From positions 19,229 through 83,228 of the forward strand of contig SWBL01000234.1 of NCBI GenBank assembly GCA_024195585.1: 64,000 nucleotides of DNA, given 5' to 3'. Made by a program: the position numbers and the translations under genes. This DNA is from Aureobasidium sp. EXF-3400. Lineage: Eukaryota > Ascomycota > Dothideomycetes > Dothideales > Saccotheciaceae. Below are positions 32,914 through 42,493 of the stretch, one piece after another (the stretch's first letter is position 1; every line of letters begins with the position of its first letter). Below the pieces are notes generated by a model. The model saw nothing but the letters and a program-made list of their open reading frames with translations. It searched no databases and was not told the DNA's origin.

Positions 32914-33484
32914 ATGCCAATCTAAGCACCATGGCGATGATACGGGCATCAATCGTGGATGAACACACGAGAGATGCAATGAGAGTAACCTCCAGCACGA
33001 CTGCATATTCATACTGCATCGAAGGCGCATCCTATTTCTGCATAGCTGTAAAAGTGTATTGTAGAGACGGAGTTCGAGCAACCCATCAATGTTACCCTGT
33101 AAGTAGCCTTAAATCAATATACCTTGACTAGCAAATACCTGTTAGTCGCCTCTCTGGACGCTCAGGTCGTATCTTATCTAGCCCTACTTCTTGTTGGCCA
33201 ATCCAATTGCGAACAGAGCAAGCCATAACAACCACACTCCAAAGATTCGGAGAGAGCCTGACAGACGCACAGCTCTCAGTGCTCAAACTTTCTGAAAGCG
33301 TATCTTCTGGATCTGCTGTGCACGTGAATGATTGCCTTGAGCAAAGAACAAAAGTCAACGACGCTATAGAGACACTACAAATACCACTCCACCCTTCAAT
33401 TACACCAACAACATCCCCTCTGGTCTGGTGGTCACCACCGTCACTTTCAATCCAGCTAACCTAATCTAGTATTTCCTTACGCCA
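32914..33484. other. Intergenic, 3' region of APN1
   Basis: About 570 bases with no supported gene, leading into the repeat complex at 33.5 kb. Short frames here have no motif. Confidence 0.4.
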
Positions 33485-33504
33485 CCCCCCCCCCCCCCCC
33501 CCCT
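33485..33504 (+). repeat. Homopolymer run of 20 C
   Basis: Twenty consecutive C residues (one A precedes, then CC). It is the left edge of a larger repeat complex. The exact length of such a run is prone to sequencing error. Confidence 0.8.
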
Positions 33505-33505
33505 C

Positions 33506-33760
33506 TTCACTTCCCGCATTGGCATATTCTTTGTTGATGCTTCTTCTACAAATCCCAACTCTCACGAGTTCGAATCCGACTTTGGTCGTTTTCACTTCCC
33601 GCATTGGTCTATTCATTGCTGATGTTTCTTCTACCTACCACCCCCCAGAACTCTCGCGGGTTCGAGACCCCTGGCGGTCATCAGACTTGGAATCTGATTA
33701 ATTCCCCGGGACTCTCATGAGTTCGAGACTCCTGGTGGTCGTCAGACTTGGAATCTGATT
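33506..33760 (+). repeat. tRNA-like repeat modules
   Basis: CACTTCCCGCATTGG occurs at 33509 and again about 84 bases later, each followed by a similar TTGNTGATG..TTCTTCTAC segment. Then come three copies of a module that begins ACTCTC and carries a T-loop/B-box-like GAGTTCGA or GGGTTCGAGACC (near 33560, 33650 and 33711). The last two share TCAGACTTGGAATCTGATT, a 5-bp stem with a 7-base loop like an anticodon arm, and are 61 bases apart. The arrangement (arm-like hairpin, variable stretch, T-arm) recalls type-II tRNA pieces in tandem. No complete cloverleaf with paired ends was found, so this is a repeat, not a tRNA call. Confidence 0.55.
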
Positions 33761-33767
33761 CATGCCT

Positions 33768-33883
33768 ACTGACTTTGAATTAGTCAAATAGAATGTCTAA
33801 GCCGGTGATTGTGCTAGGACAGGATACTGACTTTGGATTAGTCAAATAGAATGTCCAAGCCGGTGATTGTGCTAGGACAGGAA
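33768..33883 (+). repeat. 58-bp direct repeat, two copies
   Basis: ACTGACTTTGAATTAGTCAA... at 33768 recurs 58 bases on at 33826 with two or three changes (for example GAAT to GGAT, TCTAAG to TCCAAG). The two units abut. Each contains TTGAATTAGTCAA-type inverted half-sites. They follow immediately after the tRNA-like modules. Confidence 0.85.
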
Positions 33884-34155
33884 GCAATGGCGAAAGGGAA
33901 AGATGAGGGTAAGTGAAACCATCTTCAGACCACCAGACCAGATTTTTTTGCTTGTGGAAATGTGTAGTGCAAGATCTCTCGATTCGCCTGAAATCTTTGA
34001 AAGATGTAGGTACAGGTTCAAAATTGAAAGGGTTCGGAAGTATTGTGACATGTTTATTGCTATTTGCAAGGTCTTTTGTGATACTAACCGACCATGTTCG
34101 TGGTGTCATTGTTCTCATCAAGCTAACCTCCCTTCATCTCTCCTCGCCCAACTCT
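33884..34155. other. 3' flank of the GH31 gene
   Basis: About 270 bases between the repeats and the stop codon of the alpha-glucosidase; no gene seen. Confidence 0.35.
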
Positions 34156-37100
34156 CTACGCTTCACATTCCTGGCACAAAGGTGTGACGAACGACTCGGT
34201 CAGCGGCACACTGAGCTTCTTGGTAATCATTTGTCTCTTCGCGTCAACCACAATATTCGAGTCCCTTTTACGGGCCATTGTTGTTGTCACGTTGCTACCT
34301 TGTCCCAGCACAGTGAGGCTCACAACGCTGGCGTTGGTTGGGTAGCCAAAGCTGCCGCCCATCTCGAAGGTGCCATTCGCGTAGCTGAAGGTGATAAGAC
34401 TTGTCTGGGGTTGTTCGATAGCATCGCCCTCGTCCAAATACAGCGAACCCTCTGCCTTGTCTTCAAGATCGGGTGCGATGATGAGAACAAAGTCTTGCTT
34501 TCGAAGCTCGGTAGTTGTGTTGGCAGAGTTCTGACGGAGAGGCAGAATACTGCCGCCGCGGATATGAGCAGTAATTTCCGTGAAGTCGACGTTGTCGCGA
34601 GTCACCCAGTTGCCAGTTCCGCGCTCGGGTTGGTAGGTAAAGTAGTCGTAGAAGATGTCATCAGGGAGATAGAAGGTGACACTCGTACTGTTGTCGTCTA
34701 CAACAGGACTGACCAAGATGCTGTCACCCCAGAAGAACTGATGTTCGATGGGGAATGTGTTGGAGTCCTCTGGGTAGACGAAGAACAAGGGCTGGATCGA
34801 AGGCTTGCCATTTACAGTCTGCTCGTGGAAGGCTGTGTAGAGGTAGTCTAGCAGTCTGTAACGCGTGTCGATCGCCTTTTGAGCGGCAACTGTGGTGAGA
34901 TTCCAGCGATAGAATTCATGGTTCACGGAGCCGACCTCCGCATGGTTACGGTAGAAGGGATAGAAGGCACCAAGAGTGGCCCATCGAGCACACAGTTCGG
35001 GCCAAGTATTTCCTGCGTACCTGAAGTGAAAGAACATTAGCATGATATCAGGAAAATATAACCAACAATGTTAGTGCTGAACTTACCCGCAGACATCACT
35101 TCCCACCATAGGTAACTGTTGAAATATGGTCAGTTCAAGTCTATACTGATAAGGTTAACGCGGGATACCTGGAAAATGGCAGCGAACTCCAGCATCTGGG
35201 CGATCGACACCCTGTACCATGGCCAGCCAGCGCCTGACGAGTGGTTAGTACCTATCTGAGATAAAATTCACCGTGTCTCACTGTTATCCCCAAGCCAGTG
35301 CCCGACGTGGTGACCAGCACCCGCAAATGTACTACGGGTGATAACCATCGGTCTTCTTGTCGGTCTGCGTGCCAGCATTGCGTCTCGGCTGACACTTGAC
35401 ATCATAGTACCGTAGAGATTGTGAGTGTCGTACATGGCCAAACCATTCTCGTGGTAGAGATTAGTATCGATGGTCTTGTTAGACAAGCTTCCGGCGGCGT
35501 TGTCAATGGCGTATGGTGGATCAATCAGGTTTCTGCCCGGTAGACCTAGATGCGAGGTTGTAGTGTTCGATTGACGCTTGACCTTGCGTGATGTTGAGCC
35601 CGGCTGGAAATCGGCAGGGAAGCCAGGGATGGGATATCCTGCATTTGCTCTGACCGCTGGAGGAGTAGGAGGATATCCGTTAGCAGCAGCATATCCGAAT
35701 GGATCATTGCATGGCCAAGTGCAAAAATTACTGGCCTCGTTCATGTCTTCATCATTGTCAGTATGTTTTTTGTGTGACGCAGATGGTGTAAAGATAATCA
35801 CCAATCCAAAGAGCATCAATGTCGACACCAGTGTCGGCATTGAAGACAGTCGTGAACTCGTTGTCCCAATATTCTTGAGTACCACTTGCGAACCAATCGG
35901 GGAAAGCTGTAACACCTGCGCTTATATCAGCCAACCATTAGACTATAGTTTTTGAAAGTCTACTTACCAGGCCAGACGACACCCTGATAGATTGAGCCGT
36001 TCGACCTCTTCCAGAAGGCGTTTGCCTCGACACCATTGTTGAAAGCTGAGTAGTTGTAGTAGGCAACGGCAGGATCAACCATGACGATATAGGATTGCTG
36101 TCTAGAGTGCAAGGTAGAGACCAGTTCTCGCATCTTGTCCAGAGGGAAGCGCTCCGGGTCTGTAGTGAAGACACGTCGACTGTCCATATAATCGATGTCG
36201 GTCCCTAATACAAGTCAATGTGTATCCTTTGGATCAAGCAAGTTTACTACGCACACATGACTTCTAGGGGAATGTCTGCAGCGCTATAGTTCGCAACCAC
36301 AGCAGCAACTTCATACACATCTTGGTATCCGTATCTGCACTGATGGAAGCCGAACCCCCAATATGGCATTTCAGCCGGTAAGCCAACCACTTCAGCGTAC
36401 TGTTTGGCGACTTCGGTAGGAGATGGACCAGCCAAGAAGTAGAGGTCGACAATGCCGCCAATGGTGTTGTATTCGAGATACTGGCCAGCTTCTGCAGTGC
36501 TGTTGATCTTGATATCCATGCCGTTGCTGTTCAATAGGAAGACGCCATGGGTGCCATCTGCTCCTCGGTGATCGAAGTAGACTGGGTGGTTTCCATACAA
36601 GTTGGTGCCTCCAGGGATAGAGTAAGCATCACGAGACCAGAGAGTTCGAGTATAGTTTGTGGTGTTCAGCTACAGACATGGTTAGACATGCATCTCATTC
36701 AAACTTGAAAGCCAGCTTACCTGGAACGGATCAGAGTGTTCGCCAAGTCCATAGAGGTGAGGATTCTCGGGGAGTTGAGTGCGAAGTCTCAAGTACTGGG
36801 ACTGGAAGACGAGTTCTGCTCCAGTAGTATTGAACAAAGCTGGTCCACCACTACGGCGAGACACCGCAAATGAGAAAGGGTCGTCGACAACTTCAAAAAC
36901 CAGCTGACTCGATGTAGAGGAAACATTTCCATCTGCACCTGGGCGTGGGAGAACGGATTCGGGGACCTGGTAGACGTTTTCGTCGGCATCATAGATCTGG
37001 ACATGTAGTCTATCGCCAGTCTCCTGAGTAATCTCGAGCTTCAGATTCTCAATGTCTTGACCGTAGGTGTTGCATGCTGGACCGGCAAGAGTAAGGTCGG

Positions 37101-37308
37101 CCTAGCAATCGACATCAGCGAGATGAATTATTGGAATAGTTGTTGTACCTACAGTCAGTCCTTGGCTGGTCTGTTGCACATTGGTAGCCTTGTAACCTGG
37201 ACAACTTTCGATCGGCAAAGAGTTCTGGCGGCGCACAAGGCCATGTGGACTAGCAAAGACTTGTGTAACGCTGGCAGCAGCCACAAGCCACTGCACAGTA
37301 CGAAACAT
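34156..37308 (-). CDS. Secreted GH31 alpha-glucosidase
   Basis: Nine exons: 37308-37153, 37101-36721, 36669-36255, 36204-35968, 35915-35802, 35746-35282, 35233-35169, 35115-35087 and 35020-34156. All junctions keep phase and give 908 residues. The N-terminal hydrophobic segment ([15 protein letters not shown]) is a signal peptide. Family-31 motifs: [11 protein letters not shown] (substrate side), [12 protein letters not shown], then [14 protein letters not shown] restored across an intron; DMNEASNF with the catalytic nucleophile Asp435, also restored across an intron; and HWLGDNSAGWPWYR with the acid/base Asp588. [15 protein letters not shown] is built from a 29-nt exon. Such enzymes release glucose from maltose and maltodextrins; exact specificity is not decided by sequence. 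Nearly all introns are 48-66 nt. Three GCGGGG sites upstream suggest CreA carbon repression. Confidence 0.94.
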
Positions 37309-38083
37309 GGTTGTTGTGATGGAGTTGTAAAGGTGAGTGATGAACAGCTTGGTTCAGACTTGCCTGTCCTCAAGAGTTTACCGGGCATCAACAATGATTT
37401 ATAGAAAGTGACTACCTACTATCGTCATCACAAATTGAAGCTGCACACGGATACGTGACTGCCTCTCCGAGGCTCCGAGTCCCGCATATTGCCCTGAGGA
37501 TGCTTCCAAACCGAACCTCGCAGCGTCCTGCGGGGCAATGTGGTGCGGTGTTGCATGCTCCTTACTGCTACCACATGACGGCATATTTCCTGTGCCCGCT
37601 TCGGACCTGTTCTCGGTAGGAATAAGAGAGGGGTCAAGATGCACGACGTAAATCACTCTCGAGCTCCATCATATGATCTCTTGCAAACATGTGGCCGGCA
37701 GCAAGGGCATGGTTCTGCACTTGCCATGCGGGGATGTTTGTTGCTGGAGGAAAGTGGTTTCAGATTGGGAAGGGATGCACGTTGTGCGGGGCAGGTGCAT
37801 GCATGCTTTGTCGATCTCTCTGCTTCGACTTTAGCCGATCGAGCATAACAAAAGGTCACTAACCCAGAATGAAAATGGAAGCAAGATGACCGTTACGATA
37901 TGGAATGCCATCTCCGTGGACCGCTAGAGAGGGATGCGATATTGTGTAGACTCAAGAATCGGAAACACCATTACGGTAATGAGAAATGTTGTTTAGACAT
38001 TCTGCTATCCCGCTTTTCACTCATCTTCAAACCTCATTCATCAGACATTGTCATCATCAGATCTTGTGTCGTGGGTCATTTAG
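37309..38083. other. Intergenic, alpha-glucosidase promoter and GST 3' region
   Basis: About 775 bases. No coding region is credible; short frames in both directions are shadows. It holds the GCGGGG sites noted separately. Confidence 0.4.
37530..37791 (+). promoter_or_regulatory. Three GCGGGG (CreA-consensus) sites upstream of the alpha-glucosidase
   Basis: GCGGGG occurs at 37530-37535, 37728-37733 and 37786-37791, that is 222, 420 and 478 bases upstream of the alpha-glucosidase ATG. Each fits SYGGRG, the site of the fungal carbon catabolite repressor CreA/Cre1. Repression of alpha-glucosidase genes by glucose is established in Aspergillus; that these copies act is inference. Confidence 0.35.
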
Positions 38084-39063
38084 TCAGGCATGCTTCTTCT
38101 GATCCGCTTCCTGACCCTGCATGACCCAAGCACTTGCCTTCTTAGCATGCTCATCAGCCTTCTCCTTGGAGCTCATGATCTCCTTCAGCTTGAACTCGTC
38201 AGGAATGTTGACTCCTCTCTGCACAGCAGGGCGTGCGTTGATGGCATCCAACCATCTCTCGATCTCAGGGAAAGGCTTGGTCTCAATGCCTGCCCAAGCA
38301 CCCCAGTTAACCCACGAAAAACAAGCAATGTCTGCAATGGTAAACTTGTTGCCGACGAGCCAGAGACCTTGACCTGCCTTCTCTTGTTGAGCGAGGCGGT
38401 CGTTCAAGACTTGATACAGGCGCTTGGTCTCAGTTTGGTAGCGGTTGATGCCGTACTCAATCTTCTCGGGTGCGTATCTGTAGAAGTGGTTTGCTTGTCC
38501 CTTGTGGTTGGTAAGCATGTGTACATGTTTCGTGAAGGACAAAAAACTTTAGTACCTGCATCGGTCCAAGACCAGACTGCATCCAGACTATCCATTCAAC
38601 AGTCTCCCAGTATTCGTCACTGTCGTGGTCGAAGCTGATTTTGTTGTCCTTGTCATACTTGTCGGTCAGGTAGAGCAACATGGCGCCACCTTCGAAGAGA
38701 CGCTTCTCCTTGCCTGAGGTCTTGTCAACCATAGCAGGAATACGGCCGTTGGCTGGAAATGTTAGTTTTAGGGCATAGCACACGAATGACTAGGTGAGCT
38801 TACGGCAGATCTTCAAGAACCATTCTTCCTTTTGGGTGTTCTTGGAGATGTCAATCTTGTGAACATTGTAGTTCAGACCCAGCTCTTCAAAGGCAATGTG
38901 CACTTTGTGGCCGTTAGGGGTGCCTAGACTGTCATTAGTGGTTGTGTTGACAGGCCGGATTGCTTCGGATACCTGCGGTGTAGCTGTCGATGGTGATTAG
39001 CAGCCAGCAATGTGAAGGAACGAAGTGGACTACTTACAGATCGATGTTTGTCTCTGAAGCCAT
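38084..39063 (-). CDS. Glutathione S-transferase, Ure2/theta-like fungal class
   Basis: Five exons on the reverse strand: 39063-39038, 38983-38973 (an 11-nt microexon), 38923-38804, 38752-38556 and 38500-38084. They join in phase to 256 residues. The N-terminal thioredoxin-fold domain reads [19 protein letters not shown] (the Thr/Asn glutathione-activating region), [13 protein letters not shown] (cis-Pro) and [16 protein letters not shown] (glutathione gamma-glutamyl site, E-G/S). The helical C-terminal domain contains [20 protein letters not shown], typical of the Ure2-like/GstA group, and [16 protein letters not shown] (N-capping box). It is a cytosolic detoxification enzyme conjugating glutathione to electrophiles. 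The microexon carries only CTACACCGCAG; without it the protein loses YTAG and the frame. Predicted ab initio models may skip it. Confidence 0.92.
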
Positions 39064-39655
39064 GATTGTGTATGAGTGATGTATGATACTGTGTCCGAAC
39101 GATGGTCGAGAGACAAGGTATATATGCTTAACCTCGGGATTAATAATATAGAAGCAGACGTCATCAAATGTCACTGAAAGCCAATCACTTGATTGGTGAA
39201 TATATGACCCTGCCAGCATACAATATCATGACGACCAAACAAAGGCAAACTCGTGAATGACACTATGGTATGATACTAATAGTACTAAGTATAGATCATG
39301 TCAGCTAGGCCTTATGTAGTACTACTAACACGCTTTTGGTGGTATAGAGAGACTTTTGGTCGTTAATGGCAACAATTCAAAATTTAGCTATAAGATCGCC
39401 ATCCAGATACAACAAACCAAGTACTGCGAGAGCAAAAGTCTTGTAGAAAACATGGCTGAAAGAACAAGAGCTTGCACAAAGATTTTGCCTAGCTTCCTTG
39501 AGACATTCTTGATATTATGTGTATGCAAGATTGAATTACTCATGCTTACTATACGCCATGAGCTGAGATTCGAATGAGCACGTGGTCAAGAGTAGATGAC
39601 CGTTGATCACGATGTAAGATCATATAATGAAACAACCAATCTCACTTCAACAATA
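39064..39655. other. Intergenic, GST promoter and upstream of tRNA-Glu
   Basis: About 590 bases, noticeably AT-rich. TATATATG at 39118-39125 lies about 55 bases upstream of the GST ATG and may serve as a TATA-type element. No gene was seen. Confidence 0.4.
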
Positions 39656-39757
39656 TCCGATATGGTCTAGTGGCTAGGATTTCTCGCTCTCAAACAGTTT
39701 CTATACCAGGAAACAACCAGGTCCGAGGAGGCCGGGGTTCAATTCCCCGTGTCGGAA
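39656..39757 (+). tRNA. tRNA-Glu(CTC) with a 30-nt intron
   Basis: Acceptor strand TCCGATA (39656-39662) pairs with TGTCGGA (39750-39756), discriminator A at 39757. The A-box region reads TGGTCTAGTGG and the B box GGTTCAATTCC. The anticodon stem TCTCG (39682-39686) pairs with CGAGG (39724-39728, one G-T pair). The loop reads CTCTCA, so the anticodon is CTC at 39689-39691. An intron of 30 nt (39693-39722) lies one base 3' of the anticodon, the canonical position, giving a 72-nt mature tRNA. A TTTT stretch at 39763-39766 can end Pol III transcription. Confidence 0.93.
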
Positions 39758-40175
39758 TACCCTTTTGCTCTTTGTGCAGAGTTGTTCCAGATCGTTGGTG
39801 GTGTTTGATTGCACTGAAAAAACTTTTTTTTTTTCGTTGCCAAGCTTTGGCCTCTTTTGTGCCCGAGTTCAACTCTCGGCGTTGACGATTTCCTTTTTGC
39901 TTTTCTGACCTACCTTAATACTGAGTACATGAAGCAGAATAAAAAGGCACAGCAATATCATCATATGCTAAAATAGTAATGTCTCCTCTCGGACATATAC
40001 GTTTACAGAGCGACGACTTGTAGATTCAAGACGATCATCTGGTAAATACATCCTCAAAAAGTTCTCAGCACCGCCTCTAGCACGAATAGAAACACAAACT
40101 GATTTCGACACACCGAAGAAAAATGCAAGATAGTCTTGTCTTCACATCCTATACACAACGCCATATATGCATCCT
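39758..40175. other. Intergenic between tRNA-Glu and UTP18
   Basis: About 420 bases with a run of ten or more T near 39825-39834 and a second T-arm-like sequence (CCGAGTTCAACTCTCGG, about 39865-39881) that is not part of a full tRNA. The rest is the 3' region of UTP18. Confidence 0.45.
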
Positions 40176-42067
40176 TTAAGCTCTGACTTCCCAGCACCTA
40201 ATCTTACCCTGCTCATTCGCAACAGCCAGACCATCACTACCCGGAGCAAATGCAACTCCCGTGATCCTGCCCAACGGCGTATTGCTAGTAGGCCAGTTCT
40301 TGAACACTGTACATGTAGGTAGATGCACGATTCTCAAGGCATCCTTCTTCCATCTCGAAGCCATGACGAGCATTTGTCCGTCGGGAGAGAATGTAAGGTG
40401 AGAGATTGGTGTGGTAAGGTTGTCGAGAGCGCGGGTGGGCTTAGGTGCAGAAGGCACGGGTGAGGCGAGCGGGTCTGTAGACGATGAAGAGGCAACGAGC
40501 CAGGCGCGGCGGTCGTAGATGTTTACAACACCACTGGAGCTGCCGACTGCAACCCAGCGATCCTTGCCAATAGGTGAGCCAGCGTTTCCGTTGTCACCGC
40601 CCAGAGTAATGGTAGTAGTGCCGACGGCGCCTTCGTCTTGCCAGCGGGCTACTGCGCGCTGCTCGTCGATGTTCCATTCGGTAACTTCACCATTCTTGCC
40701 GGCAATGCTCATACCGCGGCTGTCGCGCCACCAGGCAAAGTCTGCGATACCATTGTTGCTTTCTACGCGCACCTGGCTGGCCCATTGCAATGTGTATGCG
40801 TCGAGAATGTTGATCACACCACCACCCTTGCGGGCACTGCCAATGAGGGCCATGCTGCGACCATCGGGAGAGAGCTTGAAACGCTCCATACTGCGCTGCT
40901 CGTGTTGGTGGCCGTAGATACGAGCAATCTTCTCCACTTTGCCGGTTTCGAGGTTCCAGACGTGGAAGTAGCGGCGACGGGCTGAGAGGAAGATGCGAGG
41001 GTCGTTGGGGTGGAAGGCTGTTGTCGTGAGAGGAGTTTTGCGGATGTGCAGAGATGTGAGGAGAGGATTGGCTTCAGGGGCCGGAGGAGAAGCGACAATG
41101 TGGTGAAGGTAGAGAGTCGATGAGGGTCCAGAGGAGAGAAGCAGAGGAAGCTCGGGGTGGTACTGCAGGGAGGTGATGGCTGAGGGTTGGGTGGTGCCAA
41201 TGTCCTTTGTGCGTTGAATGTCGATGAGTTCAGGTCGCAACTTGCGCTTCTTGTTCTCTGTTCGTCGCACGAGACCTCCTCCTTGTAGCAGCTTGCTGAG
41301 CGGTTCAGCCGAGACGTCGTTGTCTCCCTCCTCATCGTCCATGTCCATATCCTCGTCCGACTCGGCGTCGAGATCGTCATAGCTGAGTCTACGCTTCTTT
41401 CTGGGTCCCTTCTGGGCGGCTTCGACGGCCCAATCGGGTATGGGGTTAAGCATCTCGTAGCTGCAACAATGTTAGCTATGTCGTTGGTGCCTAGTTGAGC
41501 AGAATTGGCGTACTGTTTGCGCAGACGACGAACGTATTCTTTGCCAGAAATGACATCCTCAGCTTCTGTCCTCCTCAGCTTACGCAGTCTCGGTACCGAA
41601 GCCAGCGACACAACCATCCTCTCGTCGTCGCTGTCTTGCCACGCTGCACCATCTTCCTCTTCCTCCTCTTCAGTGACCGGCACAGGCTGTAGATCAGTTG
41701 ACGCGCCGACGTCAGTGAAGAACAAGTCTGCATCTGCGAGACCATCGTATGTCTGTTCGTCTCCAGAAGCAGCAGCGCCTTCCTCAGCTGAATCCTCGTC
41801 GTCCAGTCCAGTCTCAAATCCAGCCAGTCCAGCTCTGAAGCCCATGCTGTCGCCAAACACAGCCCTCTCCAACTCTTCCTCAGCAGCATCTTTGTCGTCC
41901 TCGCTCATGTCCATATCGTCCTGTCCAGCTGGGGCGTCGTATTGCTCGATGTCTGACATGTCGCTAGCCGAATCATCCTGCACAGGCGCTGACTTCCTGG
42001 CTGGTGCAGCCGCCTTTGCTTTCACTCCATTCTGGCGATTGTCCTTCTTGTTTTTCGTTCGCGCCAT
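40176..42067 (-). CDS. UTP18: U3 small-subunit processome WD40 protein Utp18
   Basis: Two exons, 42067-41514 and 41460-40176 (intron 41513-41461), give 612 residues. The N-terminal 220 residues are highly acidic (DDSASDMSDIE, EEEEEEDG) after a basic start. The joint YVRRLRKHYEMLNPIPDWA is the conserved pre-propeller segment of Utp18. The C-terminal 330 residues are WD40 repeats: TAFHPNDPRIFLSARRRYFH, RFKLSPDGRSMALIGSARKG, LTFSPDGQMLVMASRWK and GVAFAPGSDGLAVANEQGKI with RCWEV at the end. Utp18 is a component of the UTP-B subcomplex of the U3 processome in the nucleolus and helps recruit the exosome helicase Mtr4 in yeast. The gene's promoter carries the CTTATCGATAAG palindrome shared with DIM1. 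Confidence 0.93.
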
Positions 42068-42493
42068 AGTGTAGTGATTGTGTTGCGTTCAAGAAATGTT
42101 CATGTCAAAAATCTCCATCCTCCAAACTCGGACATCGGAGCCCTGCAAAATTCCCCCGACCTTATCGATAAGCCCGGACTCTAAACTCTCCTGGAAGAAG
42201 AAAAAGAGAAAAAGAATAAATACCACCCAACTTGCTTGATCGCATCACAATCAGTACTCCAGTTTTGCAAGGTCATAGTATATGTTCAGACAAATACGAA
42301 ATTATTATTGTTGCGCTTTTCAAGCTATCATGCCAAAATCCTCCTCATTCACTTCTTTTACCACTGTGTTCGTCACTCGAGCTCTGCTCGCTGTGCAGCT
42401 GATTTACTTCTTCAAAGACATTGCCGCCAACCAGTGGACGTTACACATACAACGAAAAAAAGAAATTATGAACGACTGAAACTGTCATCTAGT
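42068..42493. other. Intergenic, UTP18 promoter and tyrosinase 3' region
   Basis: About 425 bases between UTP18 and the tyrosinase stop codon, both reverse strand. Apart from the palindrome and an A-rich stretch near 42196-42220, nothing is evident. Confidence 0.4.
42161..42172. promoter_or_regulatory. CTTATCGATAAG palindrome upstream of UTP18
   Basis: A perfect 12-bp inverted repeat 94-105 bases upstream of the UTP18 start codon. It is identical to the core of the 20-bp palindrome 90-101 bases upstream of DIM1. The flanking bases differ, so the core alone is conserved. Confidence 0.55.
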
